Source: DATGPD01 sp041398565
Lineage (GTDB): Bacteria; Planctomycetota; UBA1135; UBA2386
DNA length: 64,000 bases
Direction of reading: 5' to 3'
Assembly (NCBI GenBank): GCA_041398565.1
Contig: JAWKUN010000003.1
Span: 1,178,001-1,242,000 of the forward strand
Shown here piece by piece: positions 59,055-64,000 of this stretch. Both the position numbers and the translations under genes were made by a program. The notes under the pieces were generated by a model. It was not told the origin of the DNA. It searched no databases and was given only the letters and a program-made list of their open reading frames with translations. Positions within the stretch are counted from its first letter, which is position 1, and each line of letters begins with the position of its first letter.

Positions 59055-61760
59055 ATGGTCTCGCCGCGCGCGCTCGCCCTCGCCCTGCCGCTCGCAGCCT
59101 TGCTGTCCCTCGCCGCGGTCAGGGCGCCGGCCCAAGACGTCGCCACCCACCTGCGTCGGCTCGACGCGGTCGAGGCGCCGCAGCGCGAGGACGCGCGGCG
59201 CCGTCTGGCCGTCTTGTCGGCGGCCGAACTGCCGGTCGAGGCTCTGCTGGAACGGACGCGTGCAGGCGGGGAGGGCGCCGCGGCGGCAGCCGATGTCCTC
59301 GCGCGCCATGCCGACCTCCACGAGGCGCTGCGCCGCCAGGTCGACATCGACCGCGCCGACCACGGGCTCTTGATCGCGGCGCTGCCGGCTCTCCGGCCCG
59401 ACCAGCTCTGGCAGGTCGTCCTGGGCCACCGTGTGACCGACCCTCACCTCGCCGAGCAAGCGCTGGGCGAGCTCTGGCAGCGGCGGGCCCTCGACGCGCC
59501 CGACGTCGTCACCGTGCTGGGGCAGGAACAGCCACCGGGCCCGGGCGTGCGTGCCGCCGACCTGCTGGCGCACGCGGCTCTGCCGGCGGCGGCGACGCTG
59601 GCGGCGATCGCCGCCGAGCCGGTGGCGCGCCAGCGGCTGCTGCGCGCGTTGGTCGACCATCCACGCCCGGACTACGTCGACTGGCTGCAACACTGGATCG
59701 ACGATCCCGCCGACGCCACGACCAGCCTGTTCGCGATCGCCGCCCTGCCGCCCGACGCGCAGACGCCGGCGCACGCGCGGCTCGTGCTGCGGTTGTTCGA
59801 CGCCCAGACGCCCCCCTTCCTCACCGACCTGGCGGCAGCGCGCTTCTCGACCAGGGTCGCCGACGGGTTGGTGTCGGCGGCGCATGCCGCCCTGCTGGAC
59901 GGCAAGCGGATCGGCGACCTGCTGCCCCTGTTCCTCAACGTCAGCACCGGCGGCGAAGAACACCTGTTGGGGCTGGCCGGCACCGTGCCGCCTGCCGACC
60001 GGGAGGCCGTGTGTCGGTGGCTCGAGCTGCGCGACTCGCCGGCGCTGGCAAGACGGGTGGCCGCGGCTCTCGACGGCGAGATCGCTCTCGAAGACGTCTG
60101 GCTGCAGCGAGCCGGGCCCCAGCTCACCAACCCGGCGCGCGTCGCACGTGTGGTTCAGGTGCTCGAGGAGCCCGAGCCGCGCTGCATCGCCGCCTTCGAG
60201 GTCCTGGTCGAAGCCGGCCGCTACGACCCGCGCATGCTGCGCCTGATCGAAGGCGACGACGCCTCGATCGAGCGCGCCCGTCACCTCCTGCGCTTGCCGC
60301 GCGACGTCTTGCCCAACACCGTCGTGCACGGCCTCCTCCGCCATCGGGACGGCAGTGTGCGCCTGGCCGCGGTGCACGCGCTGGCGGTGCCGCATCCGCG
60401 CGACGAAGACCAGGCGGCGCTGGCGGCGTTGCTGGCCGAGGACGCCGACGACGGCGTGCGCGCCGCGTGCGCCCGCGCGCTCACCGCGTTCGGAGACGAT
60501 GGCCGTGCGCAGGCCGCGTTCGCGGTGGCGTTCGGCAGCGCCTTCGGCGAGGAAGCGGTGGAGTGGCTGCTGCAGCGCCCGCGCCCGTTCGGGCGATCGC
60601 TGCTCGCGGGCGTGCGCGCCGAGCGGTCCTCGCGCCGCCAGCTCGACGACCTCGAGACGGGCATGGTGCGGCTCGGCGACCATGCGCTCTTGCCAGCCCT
60701 GCTGGCGCGCGTCGGCGAACTGCCGCCCCGGCTCGTGCGCCGCCTGCAGCCGGTGCTGGCCGCGATCGACGACCGAGCCGTCGTCGGAGTGTTGGCCGCC
60801 GCTGCCGTGGACCCGGAGCTCAGCGTGGCGCTGCGCGAGCCGCTGGTCGCGGCGCTGGCCGCCCGCGCCGACACCGACACCGAGCTGCTGCGCAGGATCT
60901 TCGTGCGCGAGGACGACGACGGCATCCGCGCCGCAGCGTTGCAGGGCCTGCTCGGCACCGAGGTCGGACGCGCCATGCTCGCCGAGCTCGGAGCCAAGAT
61001 CGGCACGCGCTCGCTGCAGCGCAGCGACGAGGACCTGGCGTTCGAGGTGTTGGGTGCCGCGCGCCTGCCCCTGGCTTCGGACGTCGTCGCTCTTGCCGCA
61101 CGCCTGGTGCTGGTGGCACCGCTCGCCAGCCCGGTGGCGGAGGCCGACCGCACGCTGTCGGACGCCGGGGTCGTCGCCGACTACCCGCTGGTGCAGCCGC
61201 TCGGCGAGCTGATCCGCCGCGCGCCGCGGCGCGAGCACGGCGAGGCGATCGCCGCCGCCGTCGCAGCGGCCGTCGCCCACCCCGAGGCACACGCGCTGTC
61301 GCGGCGGCGCCTCGGCCATCTGCTGTCCTTCCTGGCGTGGTCGCCCGAGGCGTACGACGCGGCGGCGCCGGCCCTGGCACGCGCGATGGTGGCGGCGCCC
61401 GACACCGACATCTCGTGGCTCGGTCCGGCCTGGCTGGAGGTGGCGCGCGACGCGGAGGCCAACGACCGGTTGGCGGCGGCGGCCTCGGCCTACGAGGCCG
61501 CGCTCGGCCCCTTCCTGCGCGATCCGCGTCCCGCGGTCCAGCGCCGGCGCTTCTTGCCCGACCCCGATCCCGCGCGCGGCCGCGTCCCACTCGCCGCGGT
61601 GGCAGCCCGGCCGTCGCTCCTGCGCGCACGTCTGGCGCTGGCTCGAGGCGATCTCGCCGCCGCGCGGCGGGAGCTCGACGCTGCCCGGCCTTTGGCGACC
61701 TGCGACCGCGCAACGCTGACGGAGATCGCCGCTCTCGCCGACGAGATCGCGAGGCGATGA
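59055..61760 (+). CDS. Exported helical-repeat protein
   Basis: The 901-residue protein has a signal peptide (residues 1-27; LALPLAALLSLAAVRAPAQ). The rest is almost wholly alpha-helical, Ala- and Leu-rich, with HEAT-like motifs: LLRHRDGSVRLAAVHALAV, LLAEDADDGVRAACARALTA and FVREDDDGIRAAALQGLLG. The last 150 residues resemble TPR units (LAAAASAYEAALGPFLRDP). It probably acts as an extracytoplasmic scaffold. The gene before it is 112 bp away and unrelated. No enzymatic motif is visible. Confidence 0.7.
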   Translation: MVSPRALALALPLAALLSLAAVRAPAQDVATHLRRLDAVEAPQREDARRRLAVLSAAELPVEALLERTRAGGEGAAAAADVLARHADLHEALRRQVDIDRADHGLLIAALPALRPDQLWQVVLGHRVTDPHLAEQALGELWQRRALDAPDVVTVLGQEQPPGPGVRAADLLAHAALPAAATLAAIAAEPVARQRLLRALVDHPRPDYVDWLQHWIDDPADATTSLFAIAALPPDAQTPAHARLVLRLFDAQTPPFLTDLAAARFSTRVADGLVSAAHAALLDGKRIGDLLPLFLNVSTGGEEHLLGLAGTVPPADREAVCRWLELRDSPALARRVAAALDGEIALEDVWLQRAGPQLTNPARVARVVQVLEEPEPRCIAAFEVLVEAGRYDPRMLRLIEGDDASIERARHLLRLPRDVLPNTVVHGLLRHRDGSVRLAAVHALAVPHPRDEDQAALAALLAEDADDGVRAACARALTAFGDDGRAQAAFAVAFGSAFGEEAVEWLLQRPRPFGRSLLAGVRAERSSRRQLDDLETGMVRLGDHALLPALLARVGELPPRLVRRLQPVLAAIDDRAVVGVLAAAAVDPELSVALREPLVAALAARADTDTELLRRIFVREDDDGIRAAALQGLLGTEVGRAMLAELGAKIGTRSLQRSDEDLAFEVLGAARLPLASDVVALAARLVLVAPLASPVAEADRTLSDAGVVADYPLVQPLGELIRRAPRREHGEAIAAAVAAAVAHPEAHALSRRRLGHLLSFLAWSPEAYDAAAPALARAMVAAPDTDISWLGPAWLEVARDAEANDRLAAAASAYEAALGPFLRDPRPAVQRRRFLPDPDPARGRVPLAAVAARPSLLRARLALARGDLAAARRELDAARPLATCDRATLTEIAALADEIARR

Positions 61761-61835
61761 GGTGACGGCTCGCTGCGCACGGCTTACAACGCGCGTCACA
61801 CCGCCAACGGGGGCGGCCCTTCCCGCACACCGACC

Positions 61836-62783
61836 ATGAGCATGTCCATGCTGCGAATCTCGATTCTCGGTCCGTGTCTGTTGCTGCTCGCCTGCCACAG
61901 TGCCGCAGTCGCGCAAGAGGGCACGGCGCCGGATCCCAAGGCCGACCTGCACGCTGCCTTCGCCAGGTCCGGGATCGAAGTCGACCTCGAACACAAGCGG
62001 CTCACGGTCAGGGCCAAGGTCAGTCGGCCGGCGGACCTGCTCGAATACGTGCTGATCACGCGCGTCGGCAAGGCGCACGAAGCGCTCCTGGTGACGGAGG
62101 CCTCGCCGAGCGTGCTCAACGCCGCGCTGCTGGCGCTGGGACTCACTCCGGGCACGAACGTCACCTACAAGGAGAAGGATCCGCCACCGTCCGAAGAGGA
62201 GGTCCGCGCCGGCGTCGATTGGCTGGTGATCACGCCGCCGACCGGTCCGCAGGTCTGGTTCACCGTGGCGTGGAAGGACGACGACGCCGCCAAGCACGAG
62301 TGTCCTCTCGAGGACCTGTTGATGGACCTCGACACTGGCGAGGGTGTGGCTGACGCCGAGTGGATCTACATCGGCGGCCGCATGGCCGCGCCGTACCGCG
62401 GTGAGGCGCCGGTGTTCATCGCCGACCTGGAGGGCAACCTGGTCAGCTCGTGCTATCTCGATCCCGGCAACCACCTGGTGACGCTGCGCCACGCGCGCGC
62501 GCGCAGCGACCAGAACTGGTGGATGACCGAGGCGTGCCCGCCGCCAGGCACAGCTGTCGCGCTGACCGTGCACACCCAGAAGCCGGACCTGGTTCGCGTG
62601 CGTGAGGAGCGTCTGGCGAAGGAGGCGGCGGCGGGCAAGAAGCCGAAGGGGCCGCCCAAGGAGCTGCCGGCGCAGCCGGCGAGCAGCGACAACCCGCCGC
62701 CGATCAAGCGCGACGACGAGGGCGAGCGCAAGGGCGGGACGGGCAAGGACAGCAAGAAGGACGGCGGCGAGCGCGGTCGCTGA
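61836..62783 (+). CDS. Exported YdjY-domain protein
   Basis: The 315-residue protein has a signal peptide with a possible lipobox (LLLLAC, Cys near residue 20). A YdjY domain follows, from GIEVDLEHKRLTVRAKVSRP through LLEYVLITRVGKAHEALLVT and VLNAALLALGLTPGTNVTY to about residue 230. The last 80 residues are Lys/Pro/Gly-rich and likely disordered. YdjY proteins are common in planctomycetes and their function is unknown. The next gene starts within 2 bp, so they may be one operon. Confidence 0.8.
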   Translation: MSMSMLRISILGPCLLLLACHSAAVAQEGTAPDPKADLHAAFARSGIEVDLEHKRLTVRAKVSRPADLLEYVLITRVGKAHEALLVTEASPSVLNAALLALGLTPGTNVTYKEKDPPPSEEEVRAGVDWLVITPPTGPQVWFTVAWKDDDAAKHECPLEDLLMDLDTGEGVADAEWIYIGGRMAAPYRGEAPVFIADLEGNLVSSCYLDPGNHLVTLRHARARSDQNWWMTEACPPPGTAVALTVHTQKPDLVRVREERLAKEAAAGKKPKGPPKELPAQPASSDNPPPIKRDDEGERKGGTGKDSKKDGGERGR

Positions 62784-62784
62784 C

Positions 62785-64000
62785 GTGGTCGCCGCGCGCG
62801 GCGTGCGCCTCGCCCAGGTCGTCACCGTCGTCGGCATGGCGGCGCCGCTGTTGCTCGTCGACCGTGGCCGGGAGGCGTGGGCGACGATCGCGTGCCACCT
62901 GACCGCGACTGCCGGCTTCCTGGTTCTGGCGGCGGCGGTCCTGCGCGGTACCTACCGGCCGCGCGCGGCCGAGGCCTTCGTCTTCGCCGTGGCCCTCGGA
63001 GCCGTGTCGTTGGCTCTGACCCCGCGCCTCAGCGACGACATCCACCGCTACGTGTTCGAGGGCCGGCTGGTGTGCGCCGGCGTCAACCCGTACCTCACGC
63101 CACCCGACGCGCCGGAGGTGGCGCACCTGCGCGATGCGTCCTGGCAGTGCATCAACCACAAGGAGATCCCCGCGGCCTACCCGCCGGCGGTGCAGTTGGC
63201 GCTGGCGGTCGCGGCGACGGTGTCGCCGACGCCGTTCGGACCCAAGCTGGTGTTCGCGCTGTGCGCGTTCGCGGCCTTCGCGGCGCTGTGGCACTTCCTG
63301 CCGCGCCTCGGGCTGCCGGCACAGCACGCCGTCTTGTTCGGTTGGTGCCCGCTCCTGTGGCTCGAGTGCGCCGGCGAAGGCCACAGCGATGCGCTCGCCG
63401 CGCTCGCCACGGTGCTGGCGCTGTGGGCATCGACGTGCGCTTGGCCGCTCCTGGCCGGCGGTTGTCTGGGGCTGGCGACGGCCAGCAAGTTCCTGCCGGC
63501 CGTGCTGCTGCCCTTCCTGGCGCGGCGCAGCCGGCGCGTGTGGCTGGGTTTCGTGGTCGTGCTGTTCGCCGTGTACGCACCCTTCGTCGCCGATCCGCGC
63601 GCCATGTTCGCCGGCGCTCTCGAGTACACCGCGCGTTGGCGCGCCAACGACAGCGCCTTTGCGGCGGTGCACTGGCTGACCGAGTCGGTCATGTCGCCGT
63701 GGCGGGCGGGGGGCGGCTACGCCGGCTGGCTCGCCGGCTGCGAAGTGCAGCGTCTGGCGAAGCTGCCACTGGCTCTGCTCGGTGTCTGTCTGCTGGCGCG
63801 CTGCTGGCGACGCCAGGAGTCGCCGGAACGCACCGCCTTCGTCTTCTTCGCGTTCTTCGTCGCCTGCGCGCCCACGCTGCATCCGTGGTACGTGGTGCTG
63901 CTCCTGCCGTGGCTGTGCATGCGACCGAGCCTTTGGCTCCTGGCATTCACCGGGACCGTAGCGCTCGCCTACCACGTGCTGCCGGCGTTCCACGCCAGCG
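62785..64000 (+). CDS. GT-C/DUF2029-type mannosyltransferase-like membrane protein (3'-truncated)
   Basis: The frame starts at GTG one base after the YdjY stop and remains open to the window end (about 405 residues visible). At least eight hydrophobic segments are seen. The motif DDIHRYVFEGRLVCAGVNPY in the first loop is the D-D-x-x-R-Y/x-G-x-N-P-Y signature of GT-C glycosyltransferases such as GT87. YPPAVQLALAVAAT and LECAGEGHSDALAALATV are also family-like. Such enzymes use lipid-linked sugars to build envelope glycans. The C-terminal part, including the end of the last helices, is outside the window. Confidence 0.82.
   Translation, partial: MVAARGVRLAQVVTVVGMAAPLLLVDRGREAWATIACHLTATAGFLVLAAAVLRGTYRPRAAEAFVFAVALGAVSLALTPRLSDDIHRYVFEGRLVCAGVNPYLTPPDAPEVAHLRDASWQCINHKEIPAAYPPAVQLALAVAATVSPTPFGPKLVFALCAFAAFAALWHFLPRLGLPAQHAVLFGWCPLLWLECAGEGHSDALAALATVLALWASTCAWPLLAGGCLGLATASKFLPAVLLPFLARRSRRVWLGFVVVLFAVYAPFVADPRAMFAGALEYTARWRANDSAFAAVHWLTESVMSPWRAGGGYAGWLAGCEVQRLAKLPLALLGVCLLARCWRRQESPERTAFVFFAFFVACAPTLHPWYVVLLLPWLCMRPSLWLLAFTGTVALAYHVLPAFHAS

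Noticed and set aside
58686..62837. Another very long minus-strand open frame
   Set aside because: It is antisense to nnrD, the helical-repeat protein and the YdjY protein, and its translation is Arg/Gln/His-rich without domain character.

Overview
The window is a high-GC (roughly 70% by eye) bacterial chromosome segment with ordinary, mostly single-copy genes and no plasmid, phage or transposase gene. The gene content points to a planctomycete-like bacterium, though I have no taxonomic marker to prove it. The supporting features are a DUF1800/DUF1501 pair, mcsA-mcsB-clpC without ctsR, DUF3299, YdjY-domain and carboxypeptidase-regulatory-like exported proteins, a bifunctional-nuclease-domain protein, SPFH plus an Arc-like protein, and many secreted proteins whose only clear feature is a signal peptide.

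Layout. 1-4.4 kb: the 3' end of an FtsX/MacB-type permease with a His-rich loop, a DUF3299 protein, an HD-GYP protein and a lipoprotein. 4.6-9.9 kb: a hydantoinase/oxoprolinase, then a lipid-precursor operon (plsY-gpsA-polytopic membrane protein). 9.9-18 kb: a secreted protein, a membrane-anchored Mrr-type nuclease, and a peptide-use module of one exported DPP-IV-type peptidase followed by two POT peptide symporters. 18-22.5 kb (minus strand): SPFH protein and RHH protein, DinG-type helicase, and two related small membrane proteins. 22.7-29 kb: class I aldolase, DUF1501/DUF1800, DUF423 and xylulokinase. 29-35.4 kb: a metallothionein, membrane proteins, dprA and two secreted proteins. 35.5-40.8 kb (minus): two tandem secreted beta-helix paralogues, one strikingly His-rich, followed by an exported fusion of a metallo-beta-lactamase-fold hydrolase to a D-2-hydroxyacid dehydrogenase. 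41.2-47.8 kb (minus): tRNA-Ser(GCU), PEGA-like lipoprotein, murD, mcsA, mcsB and clpC. 48-55.4 kb: an MBOAT acyltransferase with an SGNH-type partner, then secreted proteins. 55.6-58.9 kb: pterin dehydratase, alkyltransferase-like protein, tRNA-Ser(UGA), BFN protein, L-asparaginase and NAD(P)H-hydrate dehydratase. 59-64 kb: a HEAT-like exported protein, a YdjY protein and a truncated GT-C glycosyltransferase.

How genes work together. DPP-IV and the POT symporters would release and import di/tripeptides. PlsY and GpsA make and use glycerol-3-phosphate for phospholipid. McsA/McsB/ClpC form a protein-arginine-phosphorylation quality-control route. The MBOAT and SGNH pair probably O-acylates an exported glycan. 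The His-rich permease loop with DUF3299, the metallothionein and the His-rich beta-helix suggest metal handling, which is inference only.

The most unusual non-coding signal is a dispersed three-hairpin element of about 75-80 bp. It begins exactly on the stop codon of both the aldolase gene and clpC, lies in the sense orientation of each, is tandemly duplicated at both sites, and shows compensatory base changes. A separate REP/MITE-like 90-bp inverted repeat lies beside tRNA-Ser(UGA). Start codons, promoters and small sites were judged by eye and are less certain than gene identities.
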